In this document: piece by piece, positions 36,213-48,800 of the stretch
How the letters are laid out: each line of letters starts with the position of its first letter
Numbering within the stretch: position 1 is the stretch's first letter
Position numbers and translations under genes: made by a program
The notes under the pieces: model-generated
What the model was told of the DNA's origin: nothing
Seen by the model: the letters and a program-made list of their open reading frames with translations, nothing else
Databases searched by the model: none
DNA from: Amphiduros pacificus
Taxonomy: Eukaryota; Annelida; Polychaeta; Phyllodocida; Hesionidae
Assembly (NCBI GenBank): GCA_949316495.1
Contig: OX439002.1
Location: forward strand, 10,224,001-10,288,000
DNA length: 64,000 nucleotides
Direction: 5' to 3'

Positions 36213-39200
36213 ATGATGGAACACAAGCAATTTAGTGCATGTAGTTACAATTGTAAACACCTGGGTTTGGACAAGTATGTTTTTATGAAAGAGTTGTTGG
36301 TGACCTTTGATTTCACACTTGTACAAGAACACTGTATGTATGAAACAAAGTTCAAAGAAAGGTTGAAAGATATAGATAGCAATGCTGATTGTGTAGTTGT
36401 GAGTGGTATGGATGAAAGTGTGCCTTTAATTGGTAGACCATATGGTGGCTGTGCTATAGTCTGGTCTTCAGATATAGACTATAAAATTGAAGAGATTGTG
36501 TGTGAATCTAAAAGATTGTGTGCAGTTAAGGTACAAACTGGTGATTTTAATTTTTTGCTTTTTAATATGTATATGCCATGTGATACTGGTACTATTGATG
36601 ATGATTATATTGATGTGTTGAATGAAATTAGTAGAAATTGTGATAAGAGTGATACACAATATTTCATATTGGGTGGTGATATGAACACCGATATGTCTAG
36701 AGATAATGTACAGACCAATGCTATGAGACAGTTTGTCAATGATGAGCAACTTCACATGTGTATTGATTCTGAGTGTGCTAATATACCCTATACATATCAT
36801 AATGTTGTAACTGATAGTAAGTCAATTATTGATCATTTTATTATAACACCCAACTTCTGTGATGCAATAGTTAAGTATGATACTTTATTGTCTGTAGATA
36901 ATTTCTCTGATCACATTCCTGTATGTATTGAATTTGATATTGATGTTTCATACTATGTATCTGTTGAGCATTGTCGTACTCGTAGAGTTGCCTGGCATAA
37001 GTGTACAGAGAATGACATTGACATGTATAAATGTAAACTTGATGAGAAATTGTCCAATTGTGATTTTAATTGTGATGCTTCTAAATGTAGAGATGTTAAG
37101 TGCACTGATAATGCTCATATTGAGATGATATGTGTTACATATGACAAGGTTTTAAAAAGTTGTCTTGAGGCAGCAGATGAGTGTCTGCCTAAGACTGGTA
37201 TTGTATCCAATTGTAAGGTTGTTCCTGGTTGGAATGATAATGTCAAAGATAAAAGAGAAGTTTCATTATTTTGGCATAATCTGTGGCGTGATAATGGTTC
37301 ACCAAGAAATGGTACTATGGCTGATATCATGCGAAGAACAAGAGCACAGTATCATTATGCTATTAGGTACACTATAAGGGAAAATCAGTCCATCAGGAAC
37401 AACAAAATGGCTGAAGCTATAAGTTCTAGGAATGATCGTAATCTCTGGAATGAAGCAAGAAAAATGAAACATTCTATACGTTCATTGCCTAAGGTTGTAG
37501 ATGGTATATCTGGTGACAAAAATGTTGCAGATCTATTCTCTACCAAGTTCAACAAACTGTATAATTGTGTTGGTTTTAAATCAGATGATATGCATTCTTT
37601 GGTAAATGAAGTTAATTCTCTTATTGATTGTAATTGTTGCACAGATGATGGTAATGGTCACCTACATGGTATTGATGTTGATGATGTACATAATGCATTG
37701 AAAAGACTAAAGCCTGGCAAAGGTGAACAAGATGGCATCTTTTCAGATCATATTTTACAAGGTACTAACAAACTTTATGTTATTCTCACGGTTTTATTCA
37801 ATAGCATGTTATATCATGGTGTTAGCCCTGAAAAGCTTATACTAGGAACTATGGTGCCTTTGCAAAAAGATAAAAGGAAAGCAAGTAATAGTTCTGACAA
37901 TTTCAGGGCACTTACTTTAGGCAGTACCATTGGTAAGCTGTATGACATTGTGATATTGCAGCAACAAGCAGCTGTATTTGACACATCAGATTTACAATTT
38001 GGATTTAAAAATGGGTTGTCTACTACAATGTGTACAGGACTAGTCAATGAGACAATCTCACATTATCTAGAAAATGGTAGCCATGTTTATGCTCTTGCAC
38101 TTGATGCTTCAAAGGCGTTTGATAGGGTTAATTATTGCCTGTTGTTTAAGAAGCTCATTGATAAAGGGATGTGTCCCCTGGTAATTAGACTTTTGTTGCA
38201 TATGTATACTAACCAAAAACTACAGGTCAAGTGGAACGATAAGATATCTCCTGTTTTTAAGGTTACTAATGGCGTACGGCAAGGGGGGGTAAAGTCTCCT
38301 TTGCTGTTTGGAGTATATATGGATGGTCTACTGCTAGAACTGAAACAATCTGGAATTGGTTGTCATATTGGTCAACACTATTGTGGAGGTATGGGTTATG
38401 CAGATGACCTTATCACTCTTGTACCCACATTGTCAGGCCTGCGAAAAATTATTGAAATATGTGAACGTTATGCAAAAAAGCATGATGTATTGTTTAATGG
38501 TAAAAAGAGTAAACTGCTAGTGTTTGGTAGAAAAGATACTACAGGTATCAGTGTTACTGTGAATGGTGAAACTGTTCCCATCTGTAATAAAGCTGTACAT
38601 TTAGGGAATATGTTGAGTACTACTGACTATCAGATTTTAAACAAAGAAGGTGAAAGAAAATTTAATGTGAGTTTTAATATGTTTATGTCTGATTTTGGAT
38701 CCCTGAAAAGCTCTGTCAAGAACAAGCTTTTTAACCAATATTGCTGCTCTTTTTATGGATCTCAGATTTGGCCCCTATGGGGAGATGCACTAAATGTTAT
38801 ATGTGTACAATGGCGTAAAGCTATCAGAAGAATGTGGAGGTTGCCATACGACACCCATTGTGATATGGTGGCCTTGATATCAGATAATGTGCCACTTAGA
38901 GTCTCCTTCTTCTGTAGATTTATGAATTTTTATAAATCATTAATTGATGCTAAGAACCCAGTTGTAAATTATGTTGCAAAGAATTCTATGTTCAGTAAAA
39001 TGTCAGTTATTGGTAGAAACTTAAGATATATTGCTTACAAATGTGAAACATCTGTTGAAGATGCATTAAGTAAGCCACATTATGTTTTAAAGAAAGATAT
39101 GTTAAAATGCTGGACAGATGCTGTAATACCTGAATACTTTGATTACAGCAGTATTGTAAAGGAATTGGTGCTAATGAGGGATGGTCATCTCGATAGATTC

Positions 39201-39251
39201 TTTGAACTTGATGACATCAATTATATGATCAACAATTTATGTACCATTTAA
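36213..39251 (+). CDS. LINE-2 ORF2: endonuclease-reverse transcriptase (1012 aa)
   Basis: Open from the double ATG at 36213 to TAA. The endonuclease occupies about residues 1-245: CSYNCKHLG, catalytic Glu in VQEHCM, LGGDMNTD, IIDHFIITP and SDHIPV. The reverse transcriptase spans about 480-800: LKPGKGEQDGIFSDHIL, DNFRALTLGS, ALDASKAFDRVNY, GVRQGGVKSPLLFGVYMDG, and MGYADDLITLVP with the two catalytic Asp, then FNGKKSKLLVFG. The carboxy end (about 880-1012, WRKAIRRMWRLP) shows no RNase H and no zinc knuckle. All motifs expected for activity look present, yet the element cannot be complete because its ORF1 is split twice. It would act by nicking DNA and copying element RNA at the nick. Confidence 0.9.
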   Translation: MMEHKQFSACSYNCKHLGLDKYVFMKELLVTFDFTLVQEHCMYETKFKERLKDIDSNADCVVVSGMDESVPLIGRPYGGCAIVWSSDIDYKIEEIVCESKRLCAVKVQTGDFNFLLFNMYMPCDTGTIDDDYIDVLNEISRNCDKSDTQYFILGGDMNTDMSRDNVQTNAMRQFVNDEQLHMCIDSECANIPYTYHNVVTDSKSIIDHFIITPNFCDAIVKYDTLLSVDNFSDHIPVCIEFDIDVSYYVSVEHCRTRRVAWHKCTENDIDMYKCKLDEKLSNCDFNCDASKCRDVKCTDNAHIEMICVTYDKVLKSCLEAADECLPKTGIVSNCKVVPGWNDNVKDKREVSLFWHNLWRDNGSPRNGTMADIMRRTRAQYHYAIRYTIRENQSIRNNKMAEAISSRNDRNLWNEARKMKHSIRSLPKVVDGISGDKNVADLFSTKFNKLYNCVGFKSDDMHSLVNEVNSLIDCNCCTDDGNGHLHGIDVDDVHNALKRLKPGKGEQDGIFSDHILQGTNKLYVILTVLFNSMLYHGVSPEKLILGTMVPLQKDKRKASNSSDNFRALTLGSTIGKLYDIVILQQQAAVFDTSDLQFGFKNGLSTTMCTGLVNETISHYLENGSHVYALALDASKAFDRVNYCLLFKKLIDKGMCPLVIRLLLHMYTNQKLQVKWNDKISPVFKVTNGVRQGGVKSPLLFGVYMDGLLLELKQSGIGCHIGQHYCGGMGYADDLITLVPTLSGLRKIIEICERYAKKHDVLFNGKKSKLLVFGRKDTTGISVTVNGETVPICNKAVHLGNMLSTTDYQILNKEGERKFNVSFNMFMSDFGSLKSSVKNKLFNQYCCSFYGSQIWPLWGDALNVICVQWRKAIRRMWRLPYDTHCDMVALISDNVPLRVSFFCRFMNFYKSLIDAKNPVVNYVAKNSMFSKMSVIGRNLRYIAYKCETSVEDALSKPHYVLKKDMLKCWTDAVIPEYFDYSSIVKELVLMRDGHLDRFFELDDINYMINNLCTI

Positions 39252-39372
39252 TGTTTTTAATTATTGTGATATTTCTACACTTTACTTATATGTCTTATGT
39301 ATGTAAAACCTAGTTTTTAAGTTTTGGACTTCGAGTCCGATTATGATAATAAATAAATAAATAAATAAATAT

Positions 39373-39896
39373 AGCCTAGCTCTCATGTTCAGAGTATTGA
39401 AGAACGAATGTTTTGAGAAAAGTATTGTCGGGAAAAAACACATGAAAGGCAAATAAATTACACATTTTTAGAATTTATAAATGATAAAAAAAAATATAGC
39501 ACATCTAATTTTAAATATTCAAGCATTTTTTTAATCTAGCTCCAATTGCCCATCTACAGATGGGGATTCGTTTTTCAATGTATAATAGGGATGCACCACT
39601 GATTGTATTCAGTATCGAGGATATTCAGATTGGCCTATTTTCAAATAGTTATGGCTTTTACAGAGCATCTAGGTTTATTGATTGTTTTTTTCTCTCCCGG
39701 CTTTCATTAAGTGGTTTTTTGCCTTTATGTTATTGGGTGTTGAACTCACACCAGGTGTAGCGTAAGCAAAACTGCAAAAGCAGTACACAAGTTTTGGCTG
39801 TAAGTTTGTGATGTTTTATGTTACACATAAATAGTCTATAGTCATGACACGCTGTGAAGCAACTATTCATTCATTACACACCATGTTATATTTCAG
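39373..39896. other. Upstream flank of gene C, no gene seen
   Basis: AT-rich. Gene C, like gene B, starts directly after an acceptor (39895-39896), so an untranslated first exon should lie here or upstream of LINE-2; none could be singled out. Confidence 0.4.
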
Positions 39897-42800
39897 ATGT
39901 GTATACAACTGCTTAGTTTGCTATTAATGTCCTCATCATTGGTTCAGGTTAAAGGTGAGCCTAAGTGTTTGTCACTGTAACCTTTTTAATATTTAGACCT
40001 TTTGAATTAATGGTTAAAAGAATTATGTTCATGTTTATGTTAATTTGGAAACCAATACCTATCACTATCAATTTTGGGGTTTATAGTCTCTATGTGTACC
40101 CTACTTGTATCAAGGATAAGATAAAACTCCTCCCCCGCCCCCCATAAATGATATAACGTAAATAGATATGTCAATATGTCAACAATGGGTATAAAAGTAT
40201 GGTTGAATTGTGGAAAATTGTTGAATTGTGGAAAACCTTACTCATCAGCTTTTATTTTATAGTTTTTTATATTAACTAGAATCTATTTATTTCATATAGG
40301 TTTTCCCTCAGGAGCCACATTATTCCAATGTGTTGAAGGCTACCCTCACCATTATCTTGAGCCTCAGACCTCAGACCCTCCCTACACCCTAAGTGTCACA
40401 CCAGACACCTACAGCCCTGGAGATGTTATCACAAGTAATACCTCTCATTCAATATTCTATGAAACCTGGATATTGATATATTTTAGGCTGTGTCAGGTCA
40501 TATCGAGTCCTGCCACGGGACCGTAATGCACTACTCTTTTTAAATAGTAAATTGATATCATTCTCTTACATTGCCACATGGGTAAGATGAAATAAAAAGG
40601 CCTTAGAGGAAGACCAAATGCGCACCTTAAGTGGGTAGAGCTTTATTCAAGTAAAGCGGTACAATTCACACTCGAACACACACTAGAACACACACTAGAA
40701 CACACACTAGAACACACACTAGAACACACACTAGAACACACACTAGAACACACACTAGAACACACACTAGAACACACTTAACATTACTAATAATTATTAA
40801 TTATATAATCTTATACCCATAACTAAAAACCAATAACTAACCCAGTACATATAATTATTAAATGTTCAAAGAGCTAAGCATACTATCAATGGTATCATCA
40901 TGGCAAGCCCTATCAGCTAGGTAGAACTTACATCCTCATGGGCGAAGCCCATGAGGATGTGGTATGAAAGAGTTAATGGAGTAAGAGTTAGTTCAGGTTT
41001 GGCTAAACGAGCAGCAAAATGAATGTGATTTAGTGGAGGTTGTCGAATATACTGTAGATAACACTGAGAATGCCAATTGCCCGATGCTTGAATTTCCTCT
41101 GTTGAGAAACGATTGGAAGCCGATTGGGTAGCAATCCCTGCGTGAAGAGAGTGAGAGGAGTAGGCACCGGGTTCGAGCCCGAGTCGGGTTACAAGTCGTT
41201 TGATACAATTGTTAAGGGCGAGTTTGGTGAGCAGACGATTGTCCTGAAGTGCGAGCAGATGAGCGGTAGGGGGCAGGCTTGTGCCGCGACGCATGGCGCG
41301 TACAGGGAGAAGGCGATGTAAATAGCAGTGAGAACAGGTCGGAGAACGGCTGCAGCCAACGAATTTCGTAAAACCGAATTTGGAAGGCCTTGGTGAGAAC
41401 CGAAGGTCACGTCACTAACTGGATGATGTGAAACGAGGATGTGAAACGAGTCGGTTAGAAGTGTTAGAAACTGAACAGTACTCGCTACCACGCAGGCATG
41501 CGAAGAAGCCAAGCATGAGAGCACACTTGAAAACTAGGTCATCGAGGGAGTCGTTGAGCAATGAACACATTCGGACTAAGAGATTAAAACAAATTGGAGA
41601 CTTTTGATTCGGAGGCCCATGGAGGTCGTGGAGGGCCCGAAGGGCAAGGATTACCCGCGGTCGGTAAGTAGGAGGAGGAGAAAAACCGTTAATAACGTGA
41701 AGAGACCGGACAGTGGCCAGGTAGACTGAGACAGAAGAGGGCGAGAGCGTCAAACCCCGAGTTAGACAGGTAAGGAAAGCTACATATCTTAATATAACAT
41801 CTTCTGTGGCAGGCATTGACGAAATGTTGTAGTGTAGGATATAGAATACACACCCAGAGACTCTTGGAAATATATAGACATTCATAGACAATAACACGAT
41901 ACTGATGGTTGATGAGTCACCATAACCACCACTCCGTGAAAGTCACGTGTAAGATGGACGAGCCGAAGTTGGATACGCAGGCAGGACGAGTCCATTTGAT
42001 GACGCTTGAGGAAGCCACGTAGGCAACCCCACACAGATGACGCGGAGTGGCCCCTTAAAAGAGATGCGCAGCCACGAATCCAGGTCGTCATCGTTGTTGG
42101 TAGTCACGCAGAGCACAGAGTCAGACCCCAGTCTAGGAGCCAAGAAGGAGATCAACGACCACTTGCCACGGAAGATCCATGACTCTCAGTATCATGACCA
42201 CATAGACTTGGGTGTTTAGCATATAGTCAGGGTTTCATAAGTATCATGCAAAGTTGGTAATTCATATGCCTCGCTCATTGCCATGCCGGCCTAGCCAGAC
42301 AAGCAGGGATCACAGCACTGAATAAAGGTAACTATTACACTGTGTATATCCTGTGTCTGCAGTCCTTACTTCCCGTCATCATTATGAGGGTATGATATGA
42401 TAGCTAGGATCCGTGCCCAAACTCACAGCCAGCGAGTCAGCGAGCTATGGTTAACAAGTACAGTACAGTACAATAGAGTAGGACAGATTAGAGTATCTAT
42501 CTAATTGGTAGAGTATTGATCCCCCGTCCACGTCCCCCAACGACGGATACTCTCCATTAGTGGGTAACAGTAGTGTTTACAAAATTTTATGCATAGAAGC
42601 TGGGCGGAGTTGTATGTCCTTCGTGTATTAAAACGATGGCCGGATAGCACCAGATCCTGTACCCGAGCGTCCAAATCTGAAACATTAATACAACATAGTT
42701 AAGTGTATAACATTTACATATAGGTAGGTTTTGTTTGTTTGTTTGGGGTTTTACATCACTTTCAACATTATTTCAGTCATTTCGTGATGACCTACTTGTA

Positions 42801-45800
42801 GCAGATATAGTGCAGATATAGTGCTGCCTCACTGAATTGTCATGTCGCAGGTCCTTGACATGACAACCCACCTGGTCACAGAATTACAAGGACAACAGGT
42901 TAACCCTTTAGGCACGGGCCTCAGCTCATATGGGAAATTGCATCATGAGTTCAATCCCGGCACAGCCGGGGTTCGAACCGACAACCTTTGGATCACCACA
43001 GAGGAACTGGTGCTAATAAGCTGGTGCTCTAACCAACTGCGCCCCGGCCCGTGGCCTACATATCGGTAGGGATTGATGCAGGCTTAGTAATATTAAAGTC
43101 ACTGTTGGGGTTCAGCTTCTTGAACCGTTCCATATCCAACCTTCTCAGCGCGTTGGCTGAGGCGTTTTCGGCTGAGAACAAGTGTATTGCTTTGTAGTCA
43201 ATCTTATAAGATGAAATGAAATAGTATAAAACTCTTATTAGACTCATTATTTTTGGATCCTTCAATTTGCCTGTGTTTATGCAGTAGCATATAGCCTGAT
43301 TATCGATATTCATAATGACTTGCTGGCCCTGGAGCCTGGGGCCGAAGGTAGCCAGGGCTAGAACCACTGCATAGTTCTTTCCATGCAATTGTCATGTTAA
43401 ACATCCAACGATGAGGTCCTGTAAACTGCAGTAATGTCCACGACTTGTGTAACATAACGCCACACGCAATGTCGGACGCATCGGTGAAGAGAAGATCAGC
43501 GGTAAGGGAGTCGAATTCCTTCGGGAACATGGCTATTCCGTTGTGACTGGAGATGGACCGGAACCACCAACAGATGTCCGCCTTGGGGATATCCTTGGGG
43601 ATGTCCGCTGAGGGGATATCCTGCAGGTATGATGCAATTTCTTTGGCTTTTTTGACAGGTGTATTTATCTTCTTGTGAAAGTTACACCATGGCTGACGAC
43701 TTTCGCACAAAACATTAATTGGCCGATTAAAGATAATAACTCCCGTTTGGTGCAGCATGATTTTGTCAACCAATCCTGGGTAAGTGTTTGTATTTCTCTC
43801 AAACCGTCAGGCCCGATTGCTAAAGTTCTGTTAAGAATGTTTATCTTGATGCCAAGGAACTTGATACACTGGGTAGGTTGCACTGTCTTAGATGGTTGGA
43901 TAGAGAAACCGGCATTTTCGCTAGTTTCTAAAATGATGTCTAAACTCCTCTTGCAGGCTTGGGGGGATTCCCCAAATGTGATGACGTCATCTAAGTAATG
44001 TGTTGTGGCGGGGGAAGCTCCCCGCTCCTTGAAAATGAAATCAAGTCTGTCTGCAAAATTGTTGAAGAGTTTTGGGGCCGATTTTAGCCCGAAAGGTAAG
44101 ATGGCCATGTAATAATAGTTCTGATTCCAGGTAAATCCTAGAAGAGGCTGATCGTCCAGATGCACATAGACGAATTAGAATGCGGATGAGAAATTGCATT
44201 TAGCAGCCCATGGGGGGTCCTTAAAAGTATCTATAAGAGTGACGGCATCATATACGTTCATGTAACTAAGAGAGCACTGAGAGGAATTGATACCATCGTT
44301 GACAACCTGTGTAGCAGGCCATGAGAGATCATGTATGATCCGAGTCTTGGTGAAGGCCCCTAGGGGGCAAGCACAGTAGCCCATGGGGAGGTCCCCCCGC
44401 TGTAGGGGCCCTACTACCCTGTGTGAAGCGGTGTTCGTGTTGATAAATTTTTGTATTTCCTCTCTGTGGTCGAGGGCTGAACACCAATTCTTAATAATTG
44501 GGTTGGTAGGATGGCCGGTGAATCCGATCCATACACCGTCCCTTGCAGATTGATTTAAGTCCCTAGCTAGGTCCCTATCGGGATGGTTGAGGAGTGCTGT
44601 CCTCCAAAAATCGCTACACCTGGCCAAACATTGAGGTAGCTCCTGAGCTCTGGCCGGTGCCCTGGCCGGGGACGGTCTGCCCTGGCTGCTGCTGGAAGGG
44701 GCCTGGTGGGGGTTGGGCGCATCTACCTTGTTTGCTGCATAAATCATAGGGACGTTTCTGCTTCTTGGATTTGTAACGCAGGGTATCCTCACTATCCAGG
44801 TACGTATGCATTGCTCCATGTTCCTCAGATTGGATATTGAGGTTAGAAAGAAATTCCTCTTATTGAGTGTATTCACCACTCAGGGCTGACCTGAGTGTCT
44901 TCTCCGAGATATTAGCTACGGGACATAGCTTCTTAAGGTCCGTGAGGCCCTCGGTGTTCCGTAGGCCCGGAATTTTCCACCCTAAGTCAGGCATAATGCC
45001 CCCGACCTCCACATAATCCCCGGCTGGGGCAAAGTTAGCATCGTTCAATAACCCTGAGGGGTCACCTGGATGGTTGCTGATGTCCCCTGGCTGGTGGTTT
45101 GACACTTGTTGGTTGCTCCCTGAGTTGCCTGGGTTGGTCTGTGGTTGAGCCCTGGGGAAACTCTGGGGGGTGTGCGCACCCTAGGTCTGACACATGGCTG
45201 CCTGCGTAGTGATCACCGCTTGGAGTTGGACCTGCATGGTGGCCATCTGGTCCCTCATGGCGGCGAGAGTTGCAGCTTGGACTTCTTGTATGGTCAGTGG
45301 TGCAGGTAAGCATGCAGGTGCTGGTGTAGGTAGCGGTGAGCTGGCCACCTGGTCAACCATGGCCGGTTGGTGGTACATCGGGTGGATCTCCCCCTCCATC
45401 CTGGTTGACTCCCTCTCACCGGCCTCGGGAGGTGAGGGGAGCTTTTCAGGATGCTCGGGGTCGAGGTCGAGGTCCAGGGCCTGCTGGGCCTCTACGATCC
45501 ACAGAGGTTGGTTGATGCACTTTTTCTTGCCATACGGACCTGGATGTCCGGTGACCGGATGGCCACAGTGTGTGCATGTTTTGGATGTCATGGCTTGGAC
45601 TGTCGGGGCAACTCCCGACCGGGGACCAACTGTCGGGGCGACTCCCGACCCGTACTGACTGTCGGGGCGACTCCCGACTGGTAATCAGTCAGATATGTAC
45701 ATAAAAGTTCACAGGTTCATAAAATAAAGTTCATACCTGGTAGGTTAAAAGGCATGTATATGGTTAAAAGCGTGGTGAAGGTTAAAATCCATATTACTAA

Positions 45801-48800
45801 AATCCATAAAATTATCCATAGTAAAGTTCACAGTAAAAGTCTTAGCGATTATCACAGGTTAAGGTGTACCATCACACGTCTTCACACAATGAAGAAACAG
45901 ACCAAACTGACCGGACCCTCCCGGTAGGAAGGCGGGAACCTGGAGGTGACACCCTGAGAGCACGCTCATACCCGCATGCCCGCATGGCAGGGCGCGGTCA
46001 GAGGTGGCAGCTCCAGGTCTCCTCTAATTCTGGTTAAACTCTAACCTCCACTGAAAATTATCACAATAATGTTAAACGCGATAACATTGAGGAAATTTAA
46101 ATCAAACCTAACTAAATGCAATACTTTTCCCAATTAATTATTGCAGTTATCATTAAAGGCCAGAATGCGAGAACATTTGCCGGATTTGCCCTTAGTGTCA
46201 AGAGAGAGGGAGGTGACCCAGGAACAGTGTATGGAAATCTCAACATCACTGAGGATGAAACAAATGTGCACATTAATCGATATTATAATAACGTTGGGGT
46301 AGGCAACTTATACTTTGGTCACCTCAAAATGGCTTCAAATAGTTTTCAGATTTGTAAATATAAGTGATATGGAACATACGAACATTTAACACATTACATC
46401 ATAGTTTTTTTTCATTTAATCAAATCATTGGCTTCAAACAAGATGTAACATTTGACATTATCTTATAGCGAATGAATGACTATTTATTGCTTGGGTCTTT
46501 TCCTCGTATCCTGAAGATGAAATAGCCTTCAAATGTATCATACTTATTGTCCTAAAATTATTAAAATTATTTATCTTCCTTATAGTTTTTCCATTATATT
46601 TGAAATATCTAATCTTCGTTAATATTGTTTTAAAGTAATGATTATGAATTAAGGTTATTGATAACCATAATAGGCACACAGTAGTATAATAGTGAAGGCC
46701 TGACTAACTATCATGGCCATTCAATGTCAGATTTGGGGGAACATGATATTCCTAAGTCTGTCACAATTGCATTAATAGCATTTAAATTATACATTGACGA
46801 GGCCTAGGTGAATTACTGAGAATCGAATTTTGGGAATCCACTAGAATAAAAGGTGGGTTGGTTTCAACAGGAGTCTTTTTTAAATTTACCATTTGGGTAC
46901 AAACAGCATGTAGTACTCAGTCAGTCCTATGTTTGGGGAAAGGGGGATAAAAGGCCAAAGTAGTGGAGAAGACCTGGTCAATGATTGATTATATTTTATA
47001 TCACCATGGGGTGAATTCTCTAAGTGAATTGTCTTGCATATTTTTCTGGAACATCCAGCGTACTAATATAAATATAGCCCCAGTCAAACATTCCTGAAAT
47101 AGAGAAATGTAGGGGTAACGAAGTCAGCATGTATTTATTGTCACATTGACTGTTCTGAATTGCAAAGCTGTTTAAATACATCAAATTATCATTTATAAAG
47201 CAAATTGCTGGCATTTCCAGAAAATGTTCACGAACATTACAAAATATCCATGATCATCATAGTTGTAATGCCATTGGATTATGTTTATTTTACTCTCTAT
47301 GACACACAGGGCTGTGCGACTCACAAGAATAATACAGGCAAGACAAGTGTGTCTCTCACATGGACCGCTCCTGACGCTACTGTCGGCAATGTCATCATCA
47401 GGTAAACCATACTCACAGTGATATGGGAAAACAGACACTTTTCACATTCATTCATTGAGCTACCATTTGTGTCATGCAATTTCTTTTAATGTTCTGTTAT
47501 ACCTTAGTAAGCCATATACATTATATGGTAGGCCCTTAAGAGATAATGAAGCCTTCTTCAACCACCTTTTAGTCACCATGATTTCACAGGGAATAAGTCA
47601 TGATGATACTTTGTTTCCGTTTCTGTTGTATCGTGCAGCACGGCAGCTAGGAGTAAGGAAAGTTATCCTATGTTTTCACTGTGGTTTTGTCAGTTTATTA
47701 GAGCCAAATAAAAAACAATATTATTAGCTATGGCCACTTGTGTGCCACCAGGTGAGATATATATGGGGGGAATATGAATTCCTGTAGGCTGAGCACTGAG
47801 CTGCTGGCTCAACCCAATTGCAATATAATGGTCAGAATGTTCAAACTGGCCTCTTTTACTTCTCATTTTGAAAACTGCGCTTAAGATGTTTTTGTTGTTG
47901 ATAACATGTCACCTTTAATTTATTTTTAATTAACTAATTATCATTATAAATAAAAGATTATTTAAAGAGGACAAATGCTTTATCGAGATAGTCAAAGCAC
48001 GAAATTATTTCTAGGAAAAAGTTGTTTTTGTTTTTCTTATTCTGTCCAGGTAGTAAGCATATTCAACTGAACACAATTGGACGATTTTTAACAGCACTCT
48101 GGCTCTGAAATCATTGAGATATTTTAATTATATGATTTGCTACATGTTTACTCTGGGAAACCTTAAATCTCTCAGATTCACTTTGCCATCATTGTGTTAG
48201 TTCAGGAGATTTCGACGCGATATATTCGACGCAATATTCGAACTTTTTACTTGATAGATTTCTGCAGAATGATGTGTACTGTTGCTGGTTATTTAGCAGT
48301 TACTGTGATCAGGATCTCCCTGTTAGGAAATATCAGGATCTCCCTGTCAGGCAATATCAGGATCTCCCTGTCAGGCAATATCAGGATCTCCCTGTCAGGC
48401 AATATCAGGATCTCCCTGTTACACAATATCAGGATCTCCCTGTCAGGCAATATCAGGATCTCCCTGTTACACAATATCAGGATCTCCCTGTTACACAATA
48501 TCAGGATCTCCCCGTTACACAATATCAGGATCTCCCTGTCAGGCAATATCAGGATCTTCCTGTCAGGCAGTATCAGGATCTCCCTGTTACAAAATATCAG
48601 GATCTCCCTGTTACACAATATCAGGATCTCCCTGTCAGGCAATATCAGGATCTCCCTGTAACACAATATCAGGATCTCCCTGTTACACAATATCAGGATC
48701 TCCCCGTCAGGCAATATCAGGATCTCCCCGTCAGGCAATATCAGGATCTCCCTGTCAGGCAATATCAGGATCTCCCTGTAACACAATATCAGGATCTCCC

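Larger units (their letters stand above)
28398..39372 (+). mobile_element. LINE-2: non-LTR retrotransposon, split by LINE-1 and a solo LTR
   Basis: A two-ORF LINE. Its ORF1 start (28398) is separated from the rest by LINE-1 (about 28450-34360), and ORF1 is again interrupted by a solo LTR (35092-35828). ORF2 (36213-39251) is open. The 3' end is a short UTR followed by TAAA repeats at 39348-39371. Taking out the insertions leaves about 4.4 kb. The RT (DASKAFDRVN, NGVRQGGVKSPLLFGVY, MGYADDL) resembles a LINE group common in molluscs, corals and lancelets; the clade is not settled here. No RNase H domain seen. The 5' end is at or upstream of 28398. Confidence 0.85.
40606..46000 (-). mobile_element. 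DIRS-order tyrosine-recombinase retrotransposon, broken fossil
   Basis: Read on the minus strand, it has a gag-like region (about 45591-44860), reverse transcriptase and RNase H (about 44880-43060), then a tyrosine recombinase (ending about 40917). This order and the recombinase in place of a DDE integrase place it in the DIRS order (DIRS- or Ngaro-like; subgroup open). A solo LTR (41833-42569) and a SINE (42729-43057) are inserted in it. It is broken, with roughly half a dozen breaks in addition to the two insertions. The ends are approximate: the split or inverted terminal repeats of the order were not found with certainty. It lies in intron 2 of gene C, antisense to the gene. Confidence 0.8.

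Noticed and set aside
36213-39251. Host gene for a reverse-transcriptase-like protein
   Set aside because: It has an endonuclease domain, an adjoining ORF1 and a TAAA tail, so it is the ORF2 of a LINE.
45194-45684. Plus-strand ORFs of 154 and 77 codons
   Set aside because: Antisense to the gag-like region and hairpins of the DIRS-like element; low-complexity composition.
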